Shown: positions 26,101 through 35,362, counted from the stretch's first letter. The stretch: 64,000 nucleotides of DNA from Acetobacterium woodii DSM 1030 (GCF_000247605.1 NC_016894.1:1426001-1490000), one strand, 5' to 3'. Numbers and translations are program-made. The notes: a model not told the origin generated them from the sequence alone.

Positions 26101-26946
26101 ATGCAAATAGAATCCATTGAGAAAAAAGCGTTTAATATTCGTGAGCACATTATTAATACCGTTATTAATAATGGCGATGGACATGCGGGACCATCTTTAT
26201 CATGCACAGATATTTTGGCAACTTTATATTTTGGGGTTATGAATGTTAATGTTGATGAGCCTAAATGGGAACAGCGGGATCGATTCATTCTCAGTGCCGG
26301 ACATAAATGTCTGGGGCTTTATGGAACCCTAATCGAGAAAGGATATGAAAAAGCCGAGGTGCTAAAAACTTACAACATGTTGGAATCAATTGTGCCGGGC
26401 CATCCGGATATGAAAAAATTCACCGGAGTGGATTTTAGCTCAGGAGCTTTGGGACATGGCTTACCGATTGGTTCGGGAATGGCACTTAGCGCAAAACTAA
26501 AAGGTGATAAAAATCGTGTTTTTGTTCTCATGGGCGATGGTGAGCAGGGGGAGGGTTCCAACTGGGAAGCAGCAATGTTTGCGAGTCATCACGGTTTGGA
26601 TAACCTGGTTGGGATAATCGATCGAAATGGATTGCAAATTAATGGGAGCACGCGGGACGTTTTAGACACCCGTGATTTGAGAGAAAAATATTCAACATTT
26701 GGATGGTCCGTTAAAGTTGTTGATGGGCATAATATCGAGGAGTTATTAAATACCTTTCAATCGATACCATTTCAAAAAGGAAAACCCAGCATGATTATTG
26801 CAAATACGATCAAAAGCAAAGGGATGCCATTTGCTGAAGGCAATGTGAAATACCATCATTGGAATCCGGGGAAAGACTCGCAAGAATCAAAAGATGCAAC
26901 GGATGCACTTGAGCAATATGCAAGAGAAAAAGGATGGAAATTATGA
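26101..26946 (+). CDS. Transketolase, N-terminal (TPP-binding) subunit
   Basis: A 281-residue protein equal to the N-terminal third of transketolase. The ThDP motif runs from MGDGEQGEGSNWEAA to IIDRNGLQ; GHGLPIGSGMAL and the active-site histidine regions are present. The start at 26101 follows AAGGAGAG. Together with the next gene it makes a split transketolase that moves two-carbon ketol units between sugar phosphates. A 4-bp ATGA overlap couples the two. Dedicated split transketolases often serve catabolic pathways, so it may belong to a specific sugar route. Confidence 0.9.
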   Translation: MQIESIEKKAFNIREHIINTVINNGDGHAGPSLSCTDILATLYFGVMNVNVDEPKWEQRDRFILSAGHKCLGLYGTLIEKGYEKAEVLKTYNMLESIVPGHPDMKKFTGVDFSSGALGHGLPIGSGMALSAKLKGDKNRVFVLMGDGEQGEGSNWEAAMFASHHGLDNLVGIIDRNGLQINGSTRDVLDTRDLREKYSTFGWSVKVVDGHNIEELLNTFQSIPFQKGKPSMIIANTIKSKGMPFAEGNVKYHHWNPGKDSQESKDATDALEQYAREKGWKL

Positions 26947-27893
26947 CAATTAAAAAGCTTAATCCACGAGACGTTTTTGGGGAGGTCTTATTAGATCTCG
27001 GGCGAGAAAATAAAAATATTATGGCGGTATCTTGCGATTCAGGATCGGGATCAGGGATGAATCCTTTTAAAAAGGAGTTGCCACATCAATATTTAGAAGT
27101 TGGCATCAATGAGCAGAATGCGATTGGTGTTTGTGCCGGGTTGGCCGAAGGCGGTTTTATTCCAATCGTATCGGCGATTGCTCCATTTATTTCAATGCGT
27201 GCGTTCGAACAAATTCGTAATGATTTGGGTTACGCCAACATGAATGTTAAGGTAATTGGTTCCAGTAGCGGTTTATCTCATTCCGCACTAGGCTCAACGC
27301 ATCAGGCGATTGAAGATTTAACATTGATGCGTGTTGTTCCCAATATGGTGGTATTAAATCCTGGTGACGGTTATGAAGTAGAAATGTCTTTAAAAAAAGC
27401 GATCCGTCACAAAGGGCCGGTTTATATCAGAATGCCACGGCATGCAATGGCTGAACCGCTTGAAGCGACCGAACGAAATTTTGAGATCGGTAAAGGGGAA
27501 GTACTAATGAATAGCGGCGATGATATTGTGATCGCGGTTTCGGGTACTTTATCAGTTGATGGTTTTATGGCTGGAAAAATATTGGATGAGATGGGTTATG
27601 GCGTAAAGGTATTGAATTTTACAACAGTAAAACCGTTAGATACAAAACTTCTTTGTGAAGCCTATAAAAGTGCTAAGTATCTCTTTACGTTAGAAGAACA
27701 TTCGGTGATCGGTGGTTTTGGCAGCGCTGTGCTGGAAGCTTTGGCATCAGTTAAACATGAAGCCCCCATTCATTTAATCGGGATTACCGATGGTTCGATT
27801 AAAACCGGTCCCTATCGAGAATTATTGGAGGCTTATGGACTTACCTGGGAAAAAGTCGCAGATCGTATTTTAAATGAAATCAAAAATAATTAA
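26943..27893 (+). CDS. Transketolase, C-terminal (pyrimidine-binding) subunit
   Basis: A 316-residue protein with the Pyr and C-terminal domains. VGINEQNAIGVCAGLAEGG carries the catalytic glutamate, and HSALGSTHQAIEDLTLMR and EEHSVIGGFGSAV are family segments. The start at 26943 overlaps the preceding stop as ATGA, with AAGGATGG upstream; the ATG at 26934 lacks this spacing. It pairs with the preceding subunit. It is followed after 18 bp by the transaldolase-like gene in the same operon. Confidence 0.9.
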   Translation: MTIKKLNPRDVFGEVLLDLGRENKNIMAVSCDSGSGSGMNPFKKELPHQYLEVGINEQNAIGVCAGLAEGGFIPIVSAIAPFISMRAFEQIRNDLGYANMNVKVIGSSSGLSHSALGSTHQAIEDLTLMRVVPNMVVLNPGDGYEVEMSLKKAIRHKGPVYIRMPRHAMAEPLEATERNFEIGKGEVLMNSGDDIVIAVSGTLSVDGFMAGKILDEMGYGVKVLNFTTVKPLDTKLLCEAYKSAKYLFTLEEHSVIGGFGSAVLEALASVKHEAPIHLIGITDGSIKTGPYRELLEAYGLTWEKVADRILNEIKNN

Positions 27894-27911
27894 AATTAAA
27901 AGGAGAAAATC

Positions 27912-29237
27912 ATGAGGGAAATTAAAAATGTCAGCTGTACATTGAATACGTTATTAGATGACACGGTCGTTGTGATTGATAGTCAAAAAAAGGATGTAAA
28001 CCGAGTTTTGAATCATCATTTGCCATTGGATCAGTATGAAATCTTGTCGAAATATGTAAAAAAAATTGGCGTGACCCAAAGATTTTCAGATGTTATTCAG
28101 ACATTTAAGACACCAGAAAATGAAACACCGGAAGGTTTTAGAGTCGCCTATGAGTTAGCCGCAAATGGCATATTAAAAGCGGATCTAATCAGAGATATCA
28201 GTTATGATAAAAATGGCAAAAAGCGACCAACAAATTTATTATTTTCTGCAGACTCTGCTAATCCTTATGAAATAAAACCAATTAGCAAGATGATCGCAAA
28301 TCTGACGTGTAACCCTGGAATTATCTATGACTTGTTTATTAATAATCCCCAAGCCAATATCGGAAATCAATATAAAACAAGAGATGAAGTAATGGAGGAA
28401 ATTGGACGGATTTTAGGACCCGGCGCTGATATCAGTGTTGAACTTAACGATCCGTTTGGAAAATCGGATACCGAAATTCTTGAAGAAGCCGAAAAATTCA
28501 AAGAAATGCTTTCTGAATATCGGGTGGTCATAAAAGTACCGCACACCGGACCGGTAACAAATGAAAACGTTTCACAACTTCTTTCGGGTGATAAAAAGCT
28601 GAATAAATCATTTTCGGAGGTAACAACCGAGGGTGCTTTTAGAGGACATAATCTGGCGTTGATGCTTGAAGAACATGGTTTTCGCGTCAATTTCACGTTG
28701 ATGTTTGAACCGTATCAGACGGCCTTAGCATTGCAAGCAAAACCATATTTTGTGAATAGTTTTATTCGTCATCGACTAATACAGTCACAGTTAATGGATC
28801 AAAGTTTAAAACAATATCAGGCAACGGGAAATCCTCAGTTTATTGAAAAAATCCGTGATATGTTTATTGAAAAAGATTACCTCAAGGTTGATCAGAAAAA
28901 GATGGATCTGTTAGCCGTAAAAAAAATGGCAGAGGATATCCTGCAATATCATCATTTTAATGATGCTGAAGGTTCGGATGGATTAGATAGCGTACGCCAT
29001 AATTTAAGACTGTTTAAAAATACAAATTTGGATGATTCAAGATTGATTATTTGCAGCATGGAAGGCGACTTTAATTATCCGGATATCGATAAACTATTAG
29101 TAGAAAAAGAATTTGAAGATCTTGTCCATCGCGTCGTTATTACCGCGGAACCAAATTATTTAGCCAGATTTACATCTTGTAATCAGGTGGTATCTTATCA
29201 GCGCCGCTTTATGAATGCCGCCAATGGACAAAAATAA
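27912..29237 (+). CDS. Divergent transaldolase-family protein (441 aa)
   Basis: The protein carries the three transaldolase catalytic residues in order: D114 (SADSANPYE), E177 (ISVELN) and the Schiff-base lysine K208 (VVIKVPHTGP). LTCNPGIIYDLF corresponds to the TTNPSLI motif and VNFTLMFEPYQTALAL to CNLTLLFSFAQA. It is longer than normal transaldolases (about 220-330 residues), with about 105 extra N-terminal residues and a 40-residue insertion after the lysine. AAGGAGA precedes the ATG. It is third in the split-transketolase operon. Likely a C3-transfer or aldol enzyme on a non-standard sugar phosphate; the substrate is unknown. Confidence 0.75.
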   Translation: MREIKNVSCTLNTLLDDTVVVIDSQKKDVNRVLNHHLPLDQYEILSKYVKKIGVTQRFSDVIQTFKTPENETPEGFRVAYELAANGILKADLIRDISYDKNGKKRPTNLLFSADSANPYEIKPISKMIANLTCNPGIIYDLFINNPQANIGNQYKTRDEVMEEIGRILGPGADISVELNDPFGKSDTEILEEAEKFKEMLSEYRVVIKVPHTGPVTNENVSQLLSGDKKLNKSFSEVTTEGAFRGHNLALMLEEHGFRVNFTLMFEPYQTALALQAKPYFVNSFIRHRLIQSQLMDQSLKQYQATGNPQFIEKIRDMFIEKDYLKVDQKKMDLLAVKKMAEDILQYHHFNDAEGSDGLDSVRHNLRLFKNTNLDDSRLIICSMEGDFNYPDIDKLLVEKEFEDLVHRVVITAEPNYLARFTSCNQVVSYQRRFMNAANGQK

Positions 29238-29282
29238 CAAAAAATAATTAAAGTGATGATATGTTTTTTTATAAGGTTGTGT

Positions 29283-29316
29283 TATACTGATCCTAGGTGG
29301 TCATGACCTATCATAT
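29283..29316 (+). promoter_or_regulatory. Candidate promoter and GntR operator upstream of aldolase 1
   Basis: TATACT (29283-29288) resembles a -10; no clear -35 is visible. GTGGTCATGACCTATCATA follows, with palindrome GGTCATGACC at 29299-29308. It shares GTGGTCAT with the sites at 25982 and 41783 (reverse strand there). Confidence 0.6.
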
Positions 29317-29360
29317 TCATGTATGATGGCATGAAATTTATTTGAAAAGAGGTGATGATC

Positions 29361-30209
29361 ATGAGTTATGTCAATATGAAAAAAATTCTTGATAACGCTC
29401 GAAAAAATCATTACGCAGTTGGTGCATTTAATATTGTCAATTATTTAACCGCAAAAGCAGCGGTTGAGGCAGCGGAAGAACTTGAGCAACCAATTATTCT
29501 GCAAACTTCGGTGAAAACAGTTAAAGCGTTTGGAATTACTGAAATGATGAGTTTTTTAAAACCAATTGCGGAGCAGGCCAAAGTCGAAGTAGCCATTCAT
29601 TTAGACCACTCAACCGATGTTGCCTTCACAAAAGCTTGTATCGATGGAGGTTGGTCTTCGGTGATGTATGATGGTTCGCAGTTAGCGTTAAAAGACAATA
29701 TAAAAAATACCAAAGAAATTGTCGCTTATGCAAAACCCAAACAAGTAACGGTAGAAGGTGAATTAGGTGCGATTGTCGGCGTTGAAGATGATATTGTGGT
29801 ATTAGCGGGGAATCACGCTCATGCCAAACCGGATGACTGCCGTGTTTATTTAAAAGAGACTGAAATCGATGCTTTTGCACCAGCGGTGGGAACCGCCCAC
29901 GGGGTATATAAAGGTGAAATTAACATTGATTACGATCTATTTGACGAGATCAATCAATTTTCATTTTGTCCATTAGTCCTCCATGGAGGAACTGGCTTAA
30001 CCGATGAAATGTTTCACCGGTTGATTGCGCTTGGGGCATCCAAGGTCAATATTTCAACGGCCATTAAAATTGCCTATGTTCAAGGGATGGCGACCTACAC
30101 TAAATTGAATGTCGATCAGAATGATCCCTTAAAATTGGATGCATTTACCAAAGAACAAGTAAAAAAAGTAGTAACTGAGCACATCCGCTTTTTTAGCTTA
30201 CGAAATTAA
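29361..30209 (+). CDS. fba: Class II fructose-bisphosphate/ketose-bisphosphate aldolase, copy 1
   Basis: A 282-residue zinc aldolase. Metal histidines are in HLDHSTD, GTAHGVYKG and VLHGGTGL; the aspartate in DHSTD is the catalytic acid/base position. It splits ketose-(bis)phosphates to DHAP plus an aldehyde. The ATG at 29361 follows AGAGGTG. The N-terminal half is almost identical to copy 2 at 41908, while the rest has diverged (IVVLAGNHAHAKPDD versus IFVKEGAGAHAKPKD). It has its own candidate operator and lies between the transketolase operon and acoA. Confidence 0.88.
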   Translation: MSYVNMKKILDNARKNHYAVGAFNIVNYLTAKAAVEAAEELEQPIILQTSVKTVKAFGITEMMSFLKPIAEQAKVEVAIHLDHSTDVAFTKACIDGGWSSVMYDGSQLALKDNIKNTKEIVAYAKPKQVTVEGELGAIVGVEDDIVVLAGNHAHAKPDDCRVYLKETEIDAFAPAVGTAHGVYKGEINIDYDLFDEINQFSFCPLVLHGGTGLTDEMFHRLIALGASKVNISTAIKIAYVQGMATYTKLNVDQNDPLKLDAFTKEQVKKVVTEHIRFFSLRN

Positions 30210-30293
30210 TAAAAGCATCAAGATTGACAAGTTATCAAATAATTATTGACGAGCAAAGTGGCTGATGATGAATAAAATACAAGGAGAACAATT

Positions 30294-31343
30294 ATGAAAA
30301 ATTCTAAGTGCATTGAAGAATTAAAAAAAGAATTTGATGCTTATACAGATATGTATCTTCCTGAAGGTTTAGGTCGGGAAGAACAACTTAAAATGTATAG
30401 CACGATGTGGGTGATGCGTAAGTTTGAAGAAGCAGTTAAACCGCTTTGGATGGCAAATAAAGTTCATGGCTATTATCATCCTTATATTACAGAAGAGGCC
30501 ATTGGAACCGGTATTATCTCGCAATTAAAAAAAGAAGACTATATTGGTTCGACACATCGAGGCCATGGTCATTTAATTGCTAAAGGTGGCGATATCAACA
30601 AAATGATGGCAGAACTTTTTGGTAAAGAAGAAGGTTATAATCATGGTCGTGGTGGATCAATGCATATTACGGATATGAGTGTCGGAATGCTCGGTGCCAG
30701 TGGGATCGTCGGGGCGGCAGTTGCACCGGCGGTTGGAAGTGCTCTAAAAAGTTGGATTAAAGGAACCGATGACGTAACGGTTGTTTTTTTTGGTGATGGC
30801 GGAGCAAATGCCGGTTCAGTATCAGAATCGATGAACATGGCGGCGGCATGGAAACTTCCGGTTATTTTTGTCTGTGAAAATAATCAATGGGCGATTGCAA
30901 CTGATTATACGCGGATAACGGGGGAACCGGATCTTTATAAACGTGGCATCGGATTCGGAATTCCAAGTTATCGATGTGATGGTTTTAATATTTATCAAAT
31001 TTGGGAAACGGCCAAAGCTGCGATTGAACGAGCGCGAGCTGGAGAAGGACCTACTTTTATTGAATGTAAAACAATGAGAATGCTCGGACATCATGCGACT
31101 GATGATAGCTGGTACCGTGATATGTCGGTTTGTGATAAATACTGGGAAATTGAACCCATTAAAAGAATGGGTGAGTTCATGATTGAAGAAAATATTGCAA
31201 CGCAAGAAGAATTAGATGCAATTGAACAGGAAGCAATCAAAAAAGTTGAAGCATCGATTGAATATGCAGATACCCAATGTCATGAACCTTCTCTCGATTC
31301 TTTTTATGATTACATTTATACTGATGGCGAAGTAATAAAATAA
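30294..31343 (+). CDS. acoA: Acetoin dehydrogenase E1 alpha subunit (TPP-dependent)
   Basis: A 349-residue E1-alpha. The ThDP motif is FFGDGGANAGSVSESMNMAA (GDG from residue 167) ending in NNQWAI; STHRGHGHLIAKGG and YNHGRGGSMHI are typical of AcoA/PdhA-like enzymes. With E1-beta, E2 and E3 downstream it would decarboxylate or cleave acetoin (to acetyl-CoA and acetaldehyde) or a 2-oxo acid. Acetoin is favoured because of the AcoABCL gene order and separate lipoate ligase. AAGGAG precedes the ATG. The next gene is separated by a MITE, unlike the tight spacing elsewhere in the operon. Confidence 0.85.
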   Translation: MKNSKCIEELKKEFDAYTDMYLPEGLGREEQLKMYSTMWVMRKFEEAVKPLWMANKVHGYYHPYITEEAIGTGIISQLKKEDYIGSTHRGHGHLIAKGGDINKMMAELFGKEEGYNHGRGGSMHITDMSVGMLGASGIVGAAVAPAVGSALKSWIKGTDDVTVVFFGDGGANAGSVSESMNMAAAWKLPVIFVCENNQWAIATDYTRITGEPDLYKRGIGFGIPSYRCDGFNIYQIWETAKAAIERARAGEGPTFIECKTMRMLGHHATDDSWYRDMSVCDKYWEIEPIKRMGEFMIEENIATQEELDAIEQEAIKKVEASIEYADTQCHEPSLDSFYDYIYTDGEVIK

Positions 31344-31374
31344 GCGTTGCATATTTGGTGAGATTATAAAAATA

Positions 31375-31545
31375 TAGGTAATTGCGAAATTAAAAAATAT
31401 CGAACCACGGTTGCTTTGGGGATAGTTTCCACAAACAATTTTGTAACGTGTAGGCGAACAGTTCATCGAACTGTCCGCCGTACCGTGTAGAAATTGTTTC
31501 GTGCGAAACTGGGCCCAAAGCTCACGGCATTTTCGCAATTTCCTA
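31375..31545 (+). mobile_element. MITE-like foldback element, copy 3, between acoA and acoB (171 bp)
   Basis: A 171-bp copy in the same orientation as copies 1 and 2. It is flanked by a perfect 11-bp direct repeat, TTATAAAAATA (31364-31374 and 31546-31556), which is a clean target duplication and suggests a recent insertion. It lies 29 bp before acoB, inside an otherwise compact operon. Confidence 0.93.
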
Positions 31546-31574
31546 TTATAAAAATAGATTAGGAGATATTAATT

Positions 31575-32549
31575 ATGTCAATCATAACACTTAGAGAATC
31601 GATCACGCAGGCATTAAGAGAAGAAATGAGTTTAGATGAAAATGTTTTTATTATGGGTTGTGATGTCGGTCTTCGCGGAAATCCATTTGGAATAACCAAA
31701 GGTCTGATGAAAGAGTTTGGCGAAAAGCGGGTTATTGATACCCCTATTTCGGAAGCTGCATTTACGGGATTAGGGGTCGGTGCTGCGATCGCTGGGATGC
31801 GTCCGTTAGTTGAAATTCTTTATGCAGATTGGATTACGCTGCCAATGGATAACATTGTTAATACAGCCGCAAAAACAAGTTATATGTTTGGTGGTCAGGC
31901 GAATGTACCAATTGTTATCCGAGCACCTTTTGGAGTAGGCGGGGGCGTTGCGGCGCAACATTCACAAAATAATGAAAACTGGTTTGTTCATGTTCCTGGT
32001 TTAAAAGTTATCACCCCTTCAACTCCATACGATATGAAAGGGATGTTAAAATCGGCAATTCGGGATAACGGACCAGTCATTTGTTTTGAACATAAACGGA
32101 ATTATTCAATAAAGGGTGAAGTGCCTGATGGCGAATACCTGGTTCCGATTGGCAAGGCCAATATTCGTAAAGCCGGAACCGATTGTACGATTGTCGCCTA
32201 TTCCTATATGACTTACGTAGCTGAAGAAGCCGCTAAAGAACTGGAAAAAGAAGGCATCAGTTGTGAAGTCATCGATTTGCGTTCTTTATTGCCACTGGAT
32301 TACGACACGGTGATGGAATCGGTCAAGAAAACAAGCCGTGTTGTTGTTGTAACTGAAGCCCCATTGCGTGGATCGATTGCAGGTGAAATCGTCGGTGAAA
32401 TCATTGACCGTGGTTTTGATTTGCTGGATGCACCACCCCAACGTGTTGGTAGTAAAAACTCTCCAGTAGCATACAACGAAGGTCTGGAAGCGATGTGCAC
32501 ACCCAAAAAAGAAGATATTATCGCAGCAGTACGAAAAACATTTGAGTAA
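31575..32549 (+). CDS. acoB: Acetoin dehydrogenase E1 beta subunit
   Basis: A 324-residue E1-beta with the pyrimidine-binding domain. The catalytic glutamate region is DTPISEAAFTGLGVGAA; GGGVAAQHSQN contains the active-site histidine and VVVTEAPLRGSIAGE is C-terminal. It forms the heterotetramer with AcoA. TAGGAG supplies the ribosome binding site immediately after the MITE target duplication, so the insertion spared translation signals. Confidence 0.88.
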   Translation: MSIITLRESITQALREEMSLDENVFIMGCDVGLRGNPFGITKGLMKEFGEKRVIDTPISEAAFTGLGVGAAIAGMRPLVEILYADWITLPMDNIVNTAAKTSYMFGGQANVPIVIRAPFGVGGGVAAQHSQNNENWFVHVPGLKVITPSTPYDMKGMLKSAIRDNGPVICFEHKRNYSIKGEVPDGEYLVPIGKANIRKAGTDCTIVAYSYMTYVAEEAAKELEKEGISCEVIDLRSLLPLDYDTVMESVKKTSRVVVVTEAPLRGSIAGEIVGEIIDRGFDLLDAPPQRVGSKNSPVAYNEGLEAMCTPKKEDIIAAVRKTFE

Positions 32550-32569
32550 ATTGTGAAGGAGTGTTTATT

Positions 32570-33796
32570 ATGGCTAAATTAATGAATATGCCAAAGATCG
32601 GCGTTAACATGACTGACGGTACGATTACGGAATGGTATGTAAACGAGGGTGACGAAGTAAAGTTTGGCGAAATGGCGCTGGCGGCGGAAACCGACAAAGA
32701 CGTTCAGGATATTCCTGCAGATCAGACAGGGACAGTTTTAAAAATTATGGCGCAAGTGGGCGATAACGTAGAATGTCATAAACCGCTGGCAATTGTGGGT
32801 ACCCCTGGCGAAAACATCGACAGTTTATTAGCTGAAATAAGTAATGGCGGAATTCCGACGGCATCTGCGGAAGTAGTTGCAGCTGCACCGGTTCAATCAA
32901 CTGAAGTTGCACAAGCACCTTCAACCGGACGCGTTCCCGTTTCACCATTAGCTAAAAAAATGGCCAAAGATTTGGGAATCGATCTAAGTGATGTTAAATA
33001 TACCGGTGTTCGGGTTACAAAGTCTGATATTTTAGCTTATGAAAAACAACCGGAAGAATCAGCAGCCGTCGTTTCGCCGATAGCTGTTAATCCCGTTTTA
33101 CCAGATCAAGGGATTCGAAAAACAACACCATATACCGGCATGCGCAAGAAAATTGGCAGCCGCCTGACAGAAAGTGTTGTAACCAAACCGTGGGCAGCGC
33201 TTTCAGTGGCAGTTGATATGACGAAAGCTATCGAATGGCGAAAACGCGTTAATGAAATTGCTGATGTAAAGGTTGGTTTTAATGAAATGGTAGCCAAAGC
33301 CTGTGCGCGGGCTTTACAGGAATATCCGATGATGAATGCACAACTGGCAGCAGAGGGCACGGATATTTATGAAATGGAAGAGATTAACATTGGGATCGCG
33401 GTAAATACTGATCGGGGCTTAATGGTTCCGGTGCTGAAGAATGTTGCAACCAAAGGGGTAGTAGAACTGGCAAAAGAATTTGCTGGTTTAGTTAGCCGCA
33501 CAAAAGAACAAGCGAATATCCAAGGCGATTTATCGGGAGGAACGTTTACGATCAGTAATCTGGGTGCCCGGGGAATTTCAAGTTTCCGAGCCGTTATTAA
33601 TCCCCCGGAATGTGGAATTCTGGCTTTAGCCGCCACGATCAAAACCCCGGTTGTGATTGACGATGAAATTGTGATTCGACCAATGATGAATATTACGTTG
33701 AGTTTTGATCACCGGATCGTTGATGGGGATTACGCAGCACAGTTTGTCGCCTATATTGGCAACCTGCTGGAAGACCCGATGAAAATCTTAATGTAA
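32570..33796 (+). CDS. acoC: Dihydrolipoamide acyltransferase E2 component
   Basis: A 408-residue E2. Residues 1-78 form a single lipoyl domain with the lipoylated lysine K43 (AETDKDVQD). A peripheral-subunit-binding domain follows near 130-165 (VSPLAKKMAKDLGIDLSDV). The catalytic domain ends with FDHRIVDGDYAAQF, the conserved His-Arg-Asp-Gly site. Linkers are Ala/Pro-rich. The start at 32570 follows GAAGGAG. It transfers the acyl group to CoA for the E1 encoded upstream. The K43 context ETDKD differs from the usual ETDKA. Confidence 0.88.
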   Translation: MAKLMNMPKIGVNMTDGTITEWYVNEGDEVKFGEMALAAETDKDVQDIPADQTGTVLKIMAQVGDNVECHKPLAIVGTPGENIDSLLAEISNGGIPTASAEVVAAAPVQSTEVAQAPSTGRVPVSPLAKKMAKDLGIDLSDVKYTGVRVTKSDILAYEKQPEESAAVVSPIAVNPVLPDQGIRKTTPYTGMRKKIGSRLTESVVTKPWAALSVAVDMTKAIEWRKRVNEIADVKVGFNEMVAKACARALQEYPMMNAQLAAEGTDIYEMEEINIGIAVNTDRGLMVPVLKNVATKGVVELAKEFAGLVSRTKEQANIQGDLSGGTFTISNLGARGISSFRAVINPPECGILALAATIKTPVVIDDEIVIRPMMNITLSFDHRIVDGDYAAQFVAYIGNLLEDPMKILM

Positions 33797-33860
33797 AAAT
33801 AACGTTAAGATAACCGGGAGAACTAACGATGACCCGATGATTCAGTACAGGAGAAAAAGC

Positions 33861-35258
33861 ATGAGTAAGTTTGATCTAGTTGTTATTGGTGGTGGACCAG
33901 GTGGTTATGTGGCAGCTATTTATGCGACGCAACAGGGCCTGAACACAGCTTTAGTAGAAAAAGCTGATCTTGGGGGAGTCTGTTTAAACTGGGGATGCAT
34001 ACCTACAAAAGCTCTGGTTCATAACGCAGAAATCCTTCGTACCGTTAAAGAAGCAAATAAATATGGAATTGATTTGAATACCAATGAAATAAAAGCTGAT
34101 TATTCAGCTGCTCAAAAGCGCAGCCGGGAAGTCAGCGGTAAGCTGACCATGGGAATTAAAAGTCTGATGAAAAAAAATAAAGTGACCGTGATTCAGGGTG
34201 AAGGAAGTTTGCTTAGTGGAACCAAGGTAAAAGTAATGCCTACCGGTGAAGTGCTGGAAACAAAAAACATAATTCTTGCCACTGGTTCCCATGCCTTTAA
34301 AATTCCTCAATTTGATTACAGTAATCCTAATATTATGACGGCTCGAGAAGCGCTGGAGTTAACAGAAATAAACCCCGGAGATAAAATTACGGTTGTTGGA
34401 GCTGGCGCCATCGGGATGGAATTTGCTAGTATCTGGGCGAGTTATGGAGCGGCGGTAACCGTTGTCGAAATGTTACCGCGCGTTTTACCAAATGAAGATG
34501 CAGATGTATCAAAGGAAATTCAGCGAGCTTTTAAAAAACGTGACATCGCTGTAAAAGTTGATAGTAAAGTTACTTCGGTGGTTGCCGAAGGTAAGGGCTT
34601 CAACCTTATCATCGAAAAGAAGGGTAAAACGGAGTCAATCCCATGTGACAAGATTCTCGTTTCGGCTGGTGTTCGGGCAAATGTTGAGAATATTGGTCTG
34701 GAAGCAGCCGGCGTGAAACTGACCGAACGGGGATTGGTTGAAGTAAACGATCAGTTATTGACAAGCTGCCCATCGGTATATGCAATTGGCGATGTGACCG
34801 GAAAACTGGCATTAGCACATGTTGCCTCAGCTCAGGCATTGGCGGCTGTTCATGCGATTCTCGGTAAACCGGTGAAACAATTTAATTATGCGAATATGCC
34901 TAGATGTACTTATACCTATCCTGAAGTAGCCAGTGTTGGATTAACCGAAGAACAAGCTAAAGCAGCAGGTTATGATGTCAAAGTGGGAACATTTCCGCTG
35001 GTTGCTAATGGAAAATCAGTGGCAATGAATGAAACAACGGGTTTTGTTAAAATCGTTGCTGACAAGAAATATAACGAGATCCTGGGAACCCACCTGGTGG
35101 GGGCGCACGTGACGGAATTAATCAGTGCGGCAACTGCTTATATTGATCTTGAGTTTACGGCAGACGACATCGCGCAGGTTGTGCATCCTCATCCCTCCGT
35201 ATCGGAAGCGATTATGGAAGCTGCACATGCCGTAGTGGGACAGGCCATTCATATCTAG
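33861..35258 (+). CDS. acoL: Dihydrolipoyl dehydrogenase E3
   Basis: A 465-residue flavoprotein disulfide reductase. FAD site VVIGGGPGGYVAA at residues 7-19; redox-active pair C41/C46 in GGVCLNWGCIPTK; NAD site VVGAGAIGMEFAS; C-terminal HPHPSVSEAI carries the catalytic histidine. There is no N-terminal lipoyl domain. The start at 33861 follows AGGAGAAAAAGC. It reoxidises the E2 lipoamide with NAD and completes the AcoABCL complex. Confidence 0.92.
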   Translation: MSKFDLVVIGGGPGGYVAAIYATQQGLNTALVEKADLGGVCLNWGCIPTKALVHNAEILRTVKEANKYGIDLNTNEIKADYSAAQKRSREVSGKLTMGIKSLMKKNKVTVIQGEGSLLSGTKVKVMPTGEVLETKNIILATGSHAFKIPQFDYSNPNIMTAREALELTEINPGDKITVVGAGAIGMEFASIWASYGAAVTVVEMLPRVLPNEDADVSKEIQRAFKKRDIAVKVDSKVTSVVAEGKGFNLIIEKKGKTESIPCDKILVSAGVRANVENIGLEAAGVKLTERGLVEVNDQLLTSCPSVYAIGDVTGKLALAHVASAQALAAVHAILGKPVKQFNYANMPRCTYTYPEVASVGLTEEQAKAAGYDVKVGTFPLVANGKSVAMNETTGFVKIVADKKYNEILGTHLVGAHVTELISAATAYIDLEFTADDIAQVVHPHPSVSEAIMEAAHAVVGQAIHI

Positions 35259-35320
35259 TGAAGGTAAACGAGGTAACTATTTATTATTATAGTATTGATT
35301 TGATGACGATTAAGGACAAA

Positions 35321-35362
35321 GTGAATATTGGAGCACCGTTATAACAGGTGCTCACTATTCAC
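35321..35362 (+). other. Hairpin upstream of lipoate ligase gene
   Basis: GTGAATATTGGAGCACC and GGTGCTCACTATTCAC pair with a small internal bulge around a 9-nt loop. No U-run follows, so it more likely stabilises or processes the operon transcript than ends it. Confidence 0.5.
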
